Below are positions 49,327 to 57,328 of a stretch of 64,000 bases of DNA, piece after piece. Under the pieces are notes generated by a model, which was not told the origin of the DNA, did no database searches, and saw nothing but the letters and a program-made list of their open reading frames with translations. The stretch is from Microbacterium sp. (lineage in GTDB: Bacteria > Actinomycetota > Actinomycetes > Actinomycetales > Microbacteriaceae). How positions within the stretch are numbered: the stretch's first letter is position 1; the number at the start of each line of letters is the position of its first letter. A program made the position numbers and the translations under genes. The stretch covers positions 1 to 64,000 of the forward strand of contig DQHP01000176.1 in assembly GCA_003524435.1 (NCBI GenBank), read 5' to 3'.

Positions 49327-50981
49327 CGACCACGCCCCTTTCCGCAGACGTACTCGTAATCGGATGGGGGCTGGCAGGCCTGGTTGCCGCGTCAGAAGCC
49401 GCCTCAGCAGGCAAACGCGTGATCCTCATCGACCAGGAACCGCGTTCAAATCTCGGCGGCCAGGCATGGTGGTCGTTCGGCGGGCTCTTTTTCATCGATT
49501 CCCCCGAACAGCGCAGACTCGGAATCAAGGACTCCTTGGAATTGGCCACGCAGGACTGGTTCGGTAACGCCGGATTCGACCGGGATGAAGACCGCTGGCC
49601 CCGTGCGTGGGCAGAGGCGTATCTCCAATTCGCCGCCGGCGAGAAGCGCGCATGGCTACGCGAGCGTGGAGTCGGATTTTTTCCCGTCGTCGGTTGGGCA
49701 GAGCGCGGCGGCTACGGGGCCATTGGCCCCGGCAACTCGGTTCCGCGTTTCCACATCACCTGGGGCACAGGTCCCGGCGTCGTCGCGCCGTTCGCGGATG
49801 CCGTCCACCGCGCGGAGGATGCCGGCACTCTGACAATCCTCCCCCGACACCGAGTGACCGAGCTTCTCACCGCGGATGGCGGTGTTGTGGGGGCGCGCGG
49901 TGAGCGGTTGGCGGACAGCATGACGCCGCGCGGCGTCGCATCGTCTCGAGACGTGGTGGGGGAATTCGAAATCTCAGCCGCCGCCACGATCGTGTCCTCA
50001 GGCGGTATCGGCGGCAACCATGATCTTGTCCGCGCTGCGTGGCCCAACCGAATGGGAACTCCTCCCGCTCATATGCTCACCGGAGTGCCGGCCTACGTCG
50101 ATGGCTCAATGCATGCCGTTTCCGAGGCCGCGGGTGCGCGCTTGATCAATGGCGACCGGATGTGGCATTACGTTGAGGGCATCAGTAACTGGGATCCGGT
50201 GTGGCCGTCACACGGCATCCGAATCTTGCCGGGGCCGTCGTCATTATGGCTGGATGCTACGGGAAAACGTCTCCCTGTTCCGCTGTTTCCTGGATTTGAC
50301 ACGCTCGGCACGCTCGAACATCTGCGAACGACCGGACACGATCACTCGTGGTTCATCACATCACGTCAGATTGTCGAGAAAGAGTTTGCTCTCTCTGGAA
50401 GCGAGCAGAACCCTGATCTCACGGGCAAAGATGTCGGCCTGCTGCTGAAGTCTCGACTGGCGAAAGGGCCAACCGGCCCGGTGCAGGCCTTCCTCGATGA
50501 GGGCGAGGACTTCATCGTGGAGAACGATCTTGAAAGTCTGCTTGAGCAGATGCGGCGGCACAGTGGCGGCGAATTGCTCGATATCGATCTTGTGCGCCGC
50601 GAGCTCGTCGCGCGGGACCGCGAGATGGACAACGACTTCACCAAGGACGCTCAAATCGGGATGCTGCGGTCTATGCGAGGCTACCGCGGCGACAAGCTGA
50701 TTCGCACTGCGGCACCGCACCGGCTGCAAGATCCGGCTGCGGGACCAATGATCGCGGTGAAACTGCACATCCTCACTCGTAAGTCGCTCGGCGGCATTGA
50801 GACAGACTTGGATGGCCGTGCGCTCGCGCCCGGCGGGGCCGTCATTCCCGGGCTGTTCGCTGCGGGCGAGGCCAGCGGCTTCGGAGGCGGTGGAGTCCAT
50901 GGCTATCGTGCGCTCGAGGGCACGTTCCTCGGCGGATGCCTCTTCTCAGGCCGTCAAGCCGGGCGCGCCGCTGCACGATAG
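49323..50981 (+). CDS. FAD-binding dehydrogenase (KstD-like flavoprotein)
   Basis: A 552-aa flavoprotein. The FAD-binding VLVIGWGLAGLVAASEAASAG is at the N-terminus, followed by QEPRSNLGGQAWWSFGGLFF and a C-terminal GLFAAGEASGFGGGGVHGYRALEGTFLGGCLFSGRQAG. It resembles the FAD-binding dehydrogenase family near 3-ketosteroid-delta1-dehydrogenases and fumarate reductases; the substrate is unknown. The ATG overlaps the globin stop. A short frame open upstream is not needed. Confidence 0.88.
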   Translation: MTTTPLSADVLVIGWGLAGLVAASEAASAGKRVILIDQEPRSNLGGQAWWSFGGLFFIDSPEQRRLGIKDSLELATQDWFGNAGFDRDEDRWPRAWAEAYLQFAAGEKRAWLRERGVGFFPVVGWAERGGYGAIGPGNSVPRFHITWGTGPGVVAPFADAVHRAEDAGTLTILPRHRVTELLTADGGVVGARGERLADSMTPRGVASSRDVVGEFEISAAATIVSSGGIGGNHDLVRAAWPNRMGTPPAHMLTGVPAYVDGSMHAVSEAAGARLINGDRMWHYVEGISNWDPVWPSHGIRILPGPSSLWLDATGKRLPVPLFPGFDTLGTLEHLRTTGHDHSWFITSRQIVEKEFALSGSEQNPDLTGKDVGLLLKSRLAKGPTGPVQAFLDEGEDFIVENDLESLLEQMRRHSGGELLDIDLVRRELVARDREMDNDFTKDAQIGMLRSMRGYRGDKLIRTAAPHRLQDPAAGPMIAVKLHILTRKSLGGIETDLDGRALAPGGAVIPGLFAAGEASGFGGGGVHGYRALEGTFLGGCLFSGRQAGRAAAR

Positions 50982-51019
50982 CCGATATGGCGTCTCAGAC
51001 CGCGTTTCTGCAGCTAGCG

Positions 51020-51697
51020 TCAAGTCCCTGAGCCTGTCGAAGGCCCCGTCGTCCGCACAGCGGTGAGCCCTGTCGACATCGGTCCACGGCTCAAAACATG
51101 ACCGCGGTTAAACGCCAGTCTCGTCCAACGACCGGAGGTGGTGACCTGCACGGTCTCCTCACCGGAGATAAACCCGAATGCGTGTGCTGCGAAAGCGATG
51201 CCCCGGGGCAGACCAGCGAGATCCTCATCTGGCTCGCCCCAGATTGCCGCACGCAGCGATCTGACGGCTTCTTCCCCGGCGCCGGGAGCACTACCCCGAG
51301 CAACAGCAGAGATGCCCCACTGAGCGCGCTGAGCGATCATAGAGGCCTCTAACGTGCTGCCTTGCTCCCAACCACTGCGCGGCGGTGCGACGCCCGCCCA
51401 GGCAGGTGAACGGCCCGTCTCTGGCAGCGCCAGCATCCGCTCGTCTTCATCTGGTGTGAGTTCGTCCACGACGATGTCGCACTCTAACTCAGGATCTGCG
51501 TGGACCATTCGCATCGCGAGCACCGTCGGAGTCTGGTCGAAGAGTCCCTGCGGCGCCAGCGCCGCAGCGGTCAGTGCGAGAACCCCGTGAGCACCCTGTA
51601 ACCGTACCCCGTCGTCTGAGACAAGCGTCGCCCGTCCGAAAAAAGTAAGGACGTCGCGAGCGGTATCGGCGTCGGCGAGGATGAGACGAGGGTGCAC
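51020..51697 (-). CDS. Conserved hypothetical protein
   Basis: A 225-aa protein without a recognised domain. It contains RLILADADTARDVLTFFGRA near the start and, further on, ECDIVVDELTPDEDERMLALPETG and GIAFAAHAFGFISGEETVQV. No membrane segment or signal peptide is visible. I chose the GTG at 51697, seven bases after the shared -10; a frame open to 51775 would overlap tesB. The last codons (GPSTGSGT) come from a REP-like element. Confidence 0.6.
   Translation of the reverse strand: MHPRLILADADTARDVLTFFGRATLVSDDGVRLQGAHGVLALTAAALAPQGLFDQTPTVLAMRMVHADPELECDIVVDELTPDEDERMLALPETGRSPAWAGVAPPRSGWEQGSTLEASMIAQRAQWGISAVARGSAPGAGEEAVRSLRAAIWGEPDEDLAGLPRGIAFAAHAFGFISGEETVQVTTSGRWTRLAFNRGHVLSRGPMSTGLTAVRTTGPSTGSGT
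51025..51045. repeat. REP-like element at the 3' end of the 51020-51697 gene
   Basis: TCCCTGAGCCTGTCGAAGGCC contains CCTGAGCCTGTCGAAGG (51027-51043), close to an imperfect palindrome widely repeated in bacterial genomes (CCTTCGACAAGCTCAGG). I see only this copy in the window. Confidence 0.5.
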
Positions 51698-51703
51698 GCC
51701 TTC

Positions 51704-51710
51704 TAAACTA
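51704..51710. promoter_or_regulatory. Symmetric bidirectional -10 TAAACTA
   Basis: On the plus strand TAAACT (51704-51709) can serve tesB; on the minus strand TAGTTT (51710-51705) is seven bases before the GTG at 51697. The two -10 elements overlap by five bases. Confidence 0.5.
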
Positions 51711-51747
51711 TCAATGAGGCGACCTATGGGTCGCGGGGAGGAGCGTC

Positions 51748-52635
51748 GTGAGCGCAGGAGCAAAGGATCAAGCATCCGTCGACAATCTGCTCGATGTGTT
51801 GGATCTCGATGTGAGTCAGGCGCGCACAGATGAGGACATCTTCACGGGTCGGTCACACAGCATGCCGAGCGGACGCATCTACGGCGGTCAAGTGCTCGGT
51901 CAAACGATCATTGCCGCTGAGCGGACGATGTCGGAGGATCGTGCAGTGCATTCGATGCACGGGTACTTTCTCCGCCCGGGCGATGCAACGCAAGGGCTCA
52001 CGATCGCTGTGGATCGTATCCACGACGGGCGTTCCTTCTCAACACGGCGTTCGCAGGCCTATCAGAACGGTGTGCCGATCTTCTCGATGATCGCGTCGTT
52101 TCAGGACGAAGCGCCCGGCATCGAGCATTCGCGCCCGATGCCACAAAACATTCCTCAGCCTGAAGAGATCGAGTCAGACGAAGAGCACGTCGCGAGCATC
52201 CCAGCTGAGGCCACACTGCTCATCACGGAGCGGCCCGTTGATATTCGCCATGTCGAGGCTCCGCTGTATCTCAGTGCTGACGGTGACCACGTGGCACGCC
52301 AGGCTGTGTGGATGCGCATGAAGGCCCCCATGCCGGATGACCCACGTTTGCATCGTGCGGCACTCGCTTACCTCAGCGATATGACCATTCAGGAGTCCAT
52401 CCTGCGCGCTCATGGCGTGTCGTGGTCGACCCCCGGTTTGAAGGTGGCGAGCCTCGATCACGCAATGTGGTGGCACCGTCATGCCCGTGTGGACGAGTGG
52501 CTGCTGTACGTCCAAGAGTCGCCGAATGCGCGCGGCGGACGAGGGCTTGCAACCGGGCAGATCTATACCCGCGACGGAGTGCTTGCCGCGACTGTGACAC
52601 AAGAGATCATGATTCGCGTCCCCGCGGCGGGCTGA
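51748..52635 (+). CDS. tesB: Acyl-CoA thioesterase II
   Basis: A 295-aa double-hotdog thioesterase. It shows GRIYGGQVLGQTIIAA in the first hotdog, HSMHGYFLRPGD, VDRIHDGRSFSTRRSQAYQNG, and in the second SLDHAMWWH (Asp) and YVQESPNARGGRGLATGQIY. It hydrolyses medium- and long-chain acyl-CoAs. GGGGAGGAG is four bases before the GTG. Convergent with the small thioesterase gene. Confidence 0.94.
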   Translation: MSAGAKDQASVDNLLDVLDLDVSQARTDEDIFTGRSHSMPSGRIYGGQVLGQTIIAAERTMSEDRAVHSMHGYFLRPGDATQGLTIAVDRIHDGRSFSTRRSQAYQNGVPIFSMIASFQDEAPGIEHSRPMPQNIPQPEEIESDEEHVASIPAEATLLITERPVDIRHVEAPLYLSADGDHVARQAVWMRMKAPMPDDPRLHRAALAYLSDMTIQESILRAHGVSWSTPGLKVASLDHAMWWHRHARVDEWLLYVQESPNARGGRGLATGQIYTRDGVLAATVTQEIMIRVPAAG

Positions 52636-52660
52636 CCCGCGATCGCGCGCGCAGCCCTAA

Positions 52661-53155
52661 TCACCGGTGCGCGTAGGTGATCGGCTGGCCGATGTACGGA
52701 GCCCAGGCGTCACGCATGTCTGACGTGACTCGCGTCGGACGCCCTGTTTCCGCGCTCACGAGCACAATGACCGCGGTTGAACGCGCGTAAAGTACGCGTT
52801 CCGTGCTGCCTGGATCGTTGAAGACCTCGTAACAAACCTCGAGGCTGGACCCGCCGAGCTTGCCGAACCACATTTGCACCTCGAGCGGACGCCGCTGGTA
52901 CGGCACCGGCGCGAGATACTCGATCTCCTGTCGCGCAATGAGCGTCAAGATGCCGGCCTCAATGCCAGAGTTCAGCACAGCGGTGGGCGGCGCTTCCTCT
53001 CCCGCGCCCGCCTTCCAAAAGGCACGGACGCGGGCTTCTTCGAGAAGCTTCAGCATCGAGGCGTTATTGACGTGATTGAACGCGTCGAGGTCGCCCCACC
53101 GGAGATGGATCGGCACGTATAGCCGCGCGCCGATCCCCTCCGTAGCGTCAGTCAC
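52661..53155 (-). CDS. Hotdog acyl-CoA thioesterase (4HBT type)
   Basis: A 164-aa single-hotdog protein. LRWGDLDAFNHVNNASMLKLLEEARV is the 4-hydroxybenzoyl-CoA thioesterase-like active-site helix region (Asp and Asn-His). It hydrolyses an acyl-CoA or acts in lipid metabolism. The GTG at 53155 overlaps the ettA stop by eight bases (GTGACTGA), so it is coupled to ettA. Confidence 0.9.
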   Translation of the reverse strand: MTDATEGIGARLYVPIHLRWGDLDAFNHVNNASMLKLLEEARVRAFWKAGAGEEAPPTAVLNSGIEAGILTLIARQEIEYLAPVPYQRRPLEVQMWFGKLGGSSLEVCYEVFNDPGSTERVLYARSTAVIVLVSAETGRPTRVTSDMRDAWAPYIGQPITYAHR

Positions 53156-54827
53156 GCGTGAGCTTACGATGCGTGGAGCGGTGCGGGTTCGCCGCGTCCG
53201 GACCGAGGCGTTCGATCTTGTTCTGCTCATACGATTCGAAGTTGCCCTCGAACCAGTGCCACTGCGCAGGGTTCTCGTCAGTGCCCTCGTAGGCGAGGAT
53301 GTGCGTGGCGATGCGGTCAAGGAACCACCGGTCGTGGGTGATGACCACAGCACAGCCAGGGAACTCGAGCAATGCGTTCTCTAGCGAGCTCAACGTCTCG
53401 ATGTCGAGGTCGTTAGTGGGCTCGTCGAGGAGAAGGAGGTTGCCGCCTTCTTTCAACGTGAGTGCGAGGTTCAGTCGGTTGCGCTCACCACCGGAGAGGA
53501 CACCGGCCTTCTTCTGCTGATCTGGTCCTTTGAACCCGAACTTCGACACATACGCGCGCGAAGGCACCTCTGTCTTGCCGATAGTGATGATGTCGAGGCC
53601 ATCTGAGACGACCTCCCACAGGTTCTTGTTCGGATCGATGCTCGCGCGGGACTGGTCAACATAGCTGATCTTGACCGTCTCGCCAATCTTGAGATCGCCG
53701 CTGTCGAGCGGCTCAAGGCCAACGATCGTCTTAAAGAGTGTGGTCTTGCCCACGCCGTTGGCGCCGATGATGCCCACGATGCCGTTCGGGGGCAGGCTGA
53801 AGCTCAGGCCGTCGATGAGTACCCTGTCGCCGAAGCCCTTCTTGAGGTTCTTCGCCTCGATCACGACGCTGCCCAGGCGCGGCCCCGCGGGGATCTGGAT
53901 CTCGTCGAAGTCAAGCTTCTTCGTACGCTCGGCTTCTGATGCCATCTCTTCGTAGCGTGCCAGACGCGCCTTCGACTTCGTCTGACGGCCTTTGGCGCTA
54001 CTACGAACCCACTCGAGTTCATCCTTGAGACGCTTTGCGAGCTTCTGGTCCTTCTTGCCTTGAATGTCGAGGCGCTCGCCCTTCTTCTCCAGGTAGGTCG
54101 AGTAGTTGCCTTCGTAGCCGATCAGGCGTCCGCGGTCGACTTCAGCGATCCATTCGGCGACGTTGTCGAGGAAGTACCGGTCGTGAGTAATCGCGATAAC
54201 TGCACCCTTGTACGCCTGCAAGTGCTGCTCAAGCCAAAGAACGCTTTCGGCATCGAGGTGGTTAGTGGGCTCGTCGAGCAACAACAGATCAGGCTTCTGC
54301 AACAGCAGCTTTGCCAACGCCACGCGGCGCTTTTCTCCGCCGGACAGCGGTGCGATCGCAGCATCCCCCGGCGGCGTCCGAAGCGCGTCCATCGCCTGGT
54401 CGAGCTGCGAGTCAAGATCCCAGCCGTCAGCGGCGTCAATCTCTTCCTGCAGCACGCCCATCTCGGCGAGGAGCGTGTCAAAGTCAGCGTCCGGATCAGC
54501 CATGAGGGCGGAGATCTCGTTGAAGCGATCAAGCTTTACCTTAATCGCGACGCCCTCTTGGATGTTTTCCAGGACGGTCTTCGATTCATCGAGTTCAGGT
54601 TCCTGCATCAGGATTCCGACCGTGAAACCAGGCGTCAGCTTGGCCTCACCGTTGGAAGGCTGATCCATTCCCGCCATGATCTTTAGAATCGTCGACTTAC
54701 CGGCACCGTTCGGACCCACCATGCCGATCTTTGCCCCGGGGAGGAACGACATCGTCACGTCGTCGAGGATGAGCTTCTCGCCCACTGCCTTACGCGCACG
54801 AACCATCGAGTAGATGTACTCAGCCAC
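53148..54827 (-). CDS. ettA: Energy-dependent translational throttle protein EttA (ABC-F)
   Basis: A 559-aa ABC-F protein with two ATPase domains: Walker A GPNGAGKST and GANGVGKTT, signature LSGGEKRR and LSGGERNR, Walker B LLLLDEPTNHLD and LLLLDEPTNDLD. The EttA-type arm and linker with KGRQTKSKARLARYEEM lie between. It binds the ribosomal E site and gates early elongation according to ATP/ADP. The GTG at 54827 has AAGGAG nine bases upstream and gives VAEYIYSMVRARKAVG, the family start. Confidence 0.95.
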   Translation of the reverse strand: MAEYIYSMVRARKAVGEKLILDDVTMSFLPGAKIGMVGPNGAGKSTILKIMAGMDQPSNGEAKLTPGFTVGILMQEPELDESKTVLENIQEGVAIKVKLDRFNEISALMADPDADFDTLLAEMGVLQEEIDAADGWDLDSQLDQAMDALRTPPGDAAIAPLSGGEKRRVALAKLLLQKPDLLLLDEPTNHLDAESVLWLEQHLQAYKGAVIAITHDRYFLDNVAEWIAEVDRGRLIGYEGNYSTYLEKKGERLDIQGKKDQKLAKRLKDELEWVRSSAKGRQTKSKARLARYEEMASEAERTKKLDFDEIQIPAGPRLGSVVIEAKNLKKGFGDRVLIDGLSFSLPPNGIVGIIGANGVGKTTLFKTIVGLEPLDSGDLKIGETVKISYVDQSRASIDPNKNLWEVVSDGLDIITIGKTEVPSRAYVSKFGFKGPDQQKKAGVLSGGERNRLNLALTLKEGGNLLLLDEPTNDLDIETLSSLENALLEFPGCAVVITHDRWFLDRIATHILAYEGTDENPAQWHWFEGNFESYEQNKIERLGPDAANPHRSTHRKLTRD

Positions 54828-54885
54828 CGAAAACCGCTCCTTACCTAAGCGTCGAAGATCGACACTCCAGCCTACCGGCTCTTGC

Positions 54886-55371
54886 TCACCAGTCGATCGG
54901 ACGCGTATTACCGATGAGGCAACGTCCTTCGTCAAGTTGATCCATGATCGCGGTCACCGGTGTTCCCGTCGAAGGACCGAACTGTCCGATGAGGCAGAAC
55001 TCTTCACCCCATCGGACGGAGAACTGCATACTCTCGGCAGGATTACCTACGGTCGACAGGTCCTGTGTGACCTGCATATTGGCACGATCAAACCCAGCCG
55101 CGACCAGCGCATCGATGTAGGCACGCCCGGAATTCTTTTCTTCTGATGCCCAGACCGTTTCAGTCACGGCCGTGAACACCGGCAGATTGTCTTCGGCTGT
55201 GCCCTCTGGATGGAACACGGGGGCTTCCGCCGTAGGCGTCGCTGGTTCACTCGGCGAGGCCTCAGGGGACGGCGCGGGATCCGGCGTGCAGGCCACCAGA
55301 GAAAGCCCGAGAAGAGCGGCCGCTGCCGCCATGACGATTCGCGAACGAGAGGGGAAGAGGCGGCGGGACAC
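54886..55371 (-). CDS. Putative lipoprotein (DUF6993-like)
   Basis: A 161-aa secreted protein with a signal peptide (RRLFPSRSRIVMAAAAALLGLS) and a lipobox LSLVAC (Cys at 28). A Pro/Glu/Ser linker follows, then a compact domain (VWASEEKNSGRAYIDALVAAGFD, SMQFSVRWGEEFCLIGQFGP) with two cysteines. It ends RCLIGNTRPIDW. The domain family is common in Microbacteriaceae but has no known function. Probably leaderless GTG start. Confidence 0.85.
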   Translation of the reverse strand: MSRRLFPSRSRIVMAAAAALLGLSLVACTPDPAPSPEASPSEPATPTAEAPVFHPEGTAEDNLPVFTAVTETVWASEEKNSGRAYIDALVAAGFDRANMQVTQDLSTVGNPAESMQFSVRWGEEFCLIGQFGPSTGTPVTAIMDQLDEGRCLIGNTRPIDW

Positions 55372-55377
55372 ACAACG

Positions 55378-55383
55378 ATCCTA
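55378..55383 (-). promoter_or_regulatory. -10 element TAGGAT of the lipoprotein gene
   Basis: The minus-strand TAGGAT is six bases before the GTG at 55371. Confidence 0.6.
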
Positions 55384-55413
55384 CGTGTGTACGCCGCCCC
55401 TTCCATTCAAGTT

Positions 55414-55893
55414 TCAGGAGACTTCTGCCCACGCAGAGGTATCCGCCGCAGAAGAATCGATACCATCGTCGTCGATGTTTTCGTCTGGAGATGAGCTGTG
55501 CTGGACGTCGTCAACAGACTGCTGCGGCACGCCAGGACGACTGGCCTTGACGAAGGCGCTGGCACCCCATCGAAGGTCATGTCCGATGGCGTCTGCGTCG
55601 ATATCAGCGCTCATCCCCTTCTTCCCGCCGCTCTCCCATTCGCGAAGCTTCAACTTGCCGGTGACGATCACTGCATCACCAGAATGCAGTGAAGCTTTGG
55701 TGTGCTCAGCGAGTTGACGGAAGGCCGAGACGTTGTACCAGTTTGTGTTCGTCTCGAGCCAACTTTGAGTTTTCGAGTCGTAGCGACGTTGCGGGCTCGC
55801 GACGCGGAAATTCACAACAGGCACACCTCCTGGTGTTTCGCTGCGATTCGGGTCCGCGCCGACGCGGCCCAGGATCGTGACGGTGTCGTTCAT
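55414..55893 (-). CDS. ssb: Single-stranded DNA-binding protein, paralogue
   Basis: A 159-aa SSB with the OB fold (DTVTILGRVGADPNRSET, FRVASPQRRYDSKTQSW, VTGKLKLREWESGGKKG). The C-terminal tail is acidic (DENIDDDGIDSS) but lacks the DDDxPF tip that recruits other replication proteins, so this is likely a second SSB with a special role, such as DNA uptake or repair (inference). GGAG lies six bases before the ATG at 55893. Confidence 0.9.
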   Translation of the reverse strand: MNDTVTILGRVGADPNRSETPGGVPVVNFRVASPQRRYDSKTQSWLETNTNWYNVSAFRQLAEHTKASLHSGDAVIVTGKLKLREWESGGKKGMSADIDADAIGHDLRWGASAFVKASRPGVPQQSVDDVQHSSSPDENIDDDGIDSSAADTSAWAEVS

Positions 55894-56087
55894 GTCTGTC
55901 TCCTCAGTGGTGCCGGGACACGCCCGGGTCACAACAGAGTGCCTGGCACGAGCACCGCCAGAAGTGCGTTTAACCCAGTCGGTGGAGAACTCGTTATATC
56001 TGCTGGTCAGTGCAGGAAAGCTGCAGACCGACTGGCGCGATGCAATGTCCGAGGTCGGTCATACGTTCGAGATGAAGGGAGAACCTG
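55894..56087. other. Divergent intergenic region
   Basis: This stretch of 194 bases separates ssb from the 89-aa gene. It holds their promoters and the AAGGGAG ribosome-binding site for the latter. I see no further gene or strong hairpin. Confidence 0.4.
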
Positions 56088-56357
56088 ATGTTCGACACAC
56101 AAATCAAACACCCACCGGAGGTTTCCTACGCGACCCCTCGCCTCACTTCGAAGCGTGAACAGCTGATTCGAGCTTCTGAACATCTCTGGCGCGTTCAAGA
56201 TGCAACGGGCCGGGTCCTCGGGCACCTACGCATCGTTTCCGACCCGCTCGGCTTGCGTTACCGGTCTGAACGCCTTCACCTCGCTACCGGTACGTTCCGG
56301 ATCGTCGGTGAATTCTGGAGCCCTGACGATGCTGTGCAGTCGTTGCGGAACGGGTGA
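56088..56357 (+). CDS. Small conserved hypothetical protein
   Basis: An 89-aa protein. The core, WRVQDATGRVLGHLRI followed by GLRYRSERLHLATGTF and FWSPDDAVQSLR, recalls a family of small Microbacteriaceae proteins, function unknown. AAGGGAG is six bases before the ATG. Ten bases separate its stop from tRNA-Arg. Confidence 0.75.
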   Translation: MFDTQIKHPPEVSYATPRLTSKREQLIRASEHLWRVQDATGRVLGHLRIVSDPLGLRYRSERLHLATGTFRIVGEFWSPDDAVQSLRNG

Positions 56358-56366
56358 CAGTGTTGT

Positions 56367-56438
56367 GCCCCCGGCAGGAATCGAACCTGCGACCGACGGA
56401 TTAGAAAGCCGTTGCTCTTCCTCTGAGCTACGAAGGCG
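56367..56438 (-). tRNA. tRNA-Arg (anticodon UCU)
   Basis: The minus strand folds with acceptor GCCTTCG/CGGGGGC (two G-U pairs), D-arm TAGCTCAGAGG, anticodon loop TTTCTAA, and T-arm GCAGGTTCGATTCCTGC. CCA is not encoded. TACGCT at 56454-56449 is a possible -10. Confidence 0.95.
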
Positions 56439-56483
56439 CGTCTCTCTAGCGTACCGCGAACGGGGTAATGTCCCTGTCCTCAT

Positions 56484-56489
56484 TAGGAT
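56484..56489 (+). promoter_or_regulatory. -10 element TAGGAT of orn
   Basis: TAGGAT is six bases before the ATG at 56496. Confidence 0.6.
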
Positions 56490-56495
56490 GAATAC

Positions 56496-57122
56496 ATGGC
56501 ATCTGCATCAGAGAATGACCGTCTCGTTTGGATCGACTGCGAGATGACGGGACTCGATCTCGAACACGACGAGCTCGTCGAGATCGCTGTGGTGGTCACC
56601 GACTTCGAGTTGCGCATTCTTGACCCGGGTTTCCAAGTGGTTATCAAGCCGAGCGATTCGGCGCTGGCGAACATGAACGATTTCGTCACCAACATGCACG
56701 AGACATCGGGTCTCATCAACGAGATCCCCGACGGCATCTCTTTGGCGGATGCTGAGGCGCAGACTCTCGCATACATCCAGCAGTTCGTGCCACAAGAGCG
56801 CAAGGCACCTCTCGCGGGAAACACGATCGGCACTGACCGAATGTTCCTCGCAAAGTACATGCCGCAGATCGATCAGTGGCTGCACTACCGCAACGTGGAC
56901 GTGTCCAGCGTTAAAGAACTCTCCCGCCGCTGGTACCCACGAGTGTTCTTCCAGGCGCCGGCAAAGGACGGTGGCCACCGCGCCCTCGCCGACATTTTGG
57001 AGTCGATCCGCGAGCTCCAGTACTACCGTCAAGCGGTGTTCGTCGACGAGCCAGGACCAACAAGTGATGAGGCGCGTGCACTATCCGCGAGCGTCGTTTC
57101 GTCGTTCAGCCTAGACGTGTAA
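56496..57122 (+). CDS. orn: Oligoribonuclease
   Basis: A 208-aa DEDDh exonuclease: LVWIDCEMTGLD (DxE), NTIGTDRMFLAKYMP (Asp) and GHRALADILESI (His, Asp). It degrades di- and short oligoribonucleotides, including pGpG, at the end of RNA decay. The C-terminal 35 residues are a short polar extension. Confidence 0.96.
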   Translation: MASASENDRLVWIDCEMTGLDLEHDELVEIAVVVTDFELRILDPGFQVVIKPSDSALANMNDFVTNMHETSGLINEIPDGISLADAEAQTLAYIQQFVPQERKAPLAGNTIGTDRMFLAKYMPQIDQWLHYRNVDVSSVKELSRRWYPRVFFQAPAKDGGHRALADILESIRELQYYRQAVFVDEPGPTSDEARALSASVVSSFSLDV

Positions 57123-57157
57123 TACACTCGTCTAGTTGCCTGCTCACGCGGGCACAT

Positions 57158-57234
57158 GGTGGCTATAGCTCAGTTGGTAGAGCACCGCGTTGTGGTCGCG
57201 GGGGTCGCGGGTTCAAGCCCCGTTAGCCACCCCA
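57158..57234 (+). tRNA. tRNA-His (anticodon GUG)
   Basis: The acceptor GTGGCTA pairs with TAGCCAC, with the extra G-1 (57158) opposite C73. The anticodon loop is TTGTGGT, and the T-arm contains GGGTTCAAGCCCC. CCA is encoded (57232-57234). TACACT at 57123-57128 may be its -10. Confidence 0.97.
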
Positions 57235-57269
57235 GAGGGGTTTCGCGTTGCAAGTCGCGATTCCTCGCA

Positions 57270-57300
57270 GAAGGCCCGAGTCGAAATGACTCGGGCCTTC
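57270..57300 (+). terminator. Terminator after tRNA-His
   Basis: GAAGGCCCGAGTC and its complement form a perfect 13-base stem with loop GAAAT, followed by TCTC. Confidence 0.85.
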
Positions 57301-57316
57301 TCTCGTCGTCGCACCG

Positions 57317-57322
57317 TAGAAT
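57317..57322 (+). promoter_or_regulatory. -10 element TAGAAT of the LysE-like gene
   Basis: TAGAAT is six bases before the GTG at 57329. Confidence 0.6.
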
Positions 57323-57328
57323 CAACAG

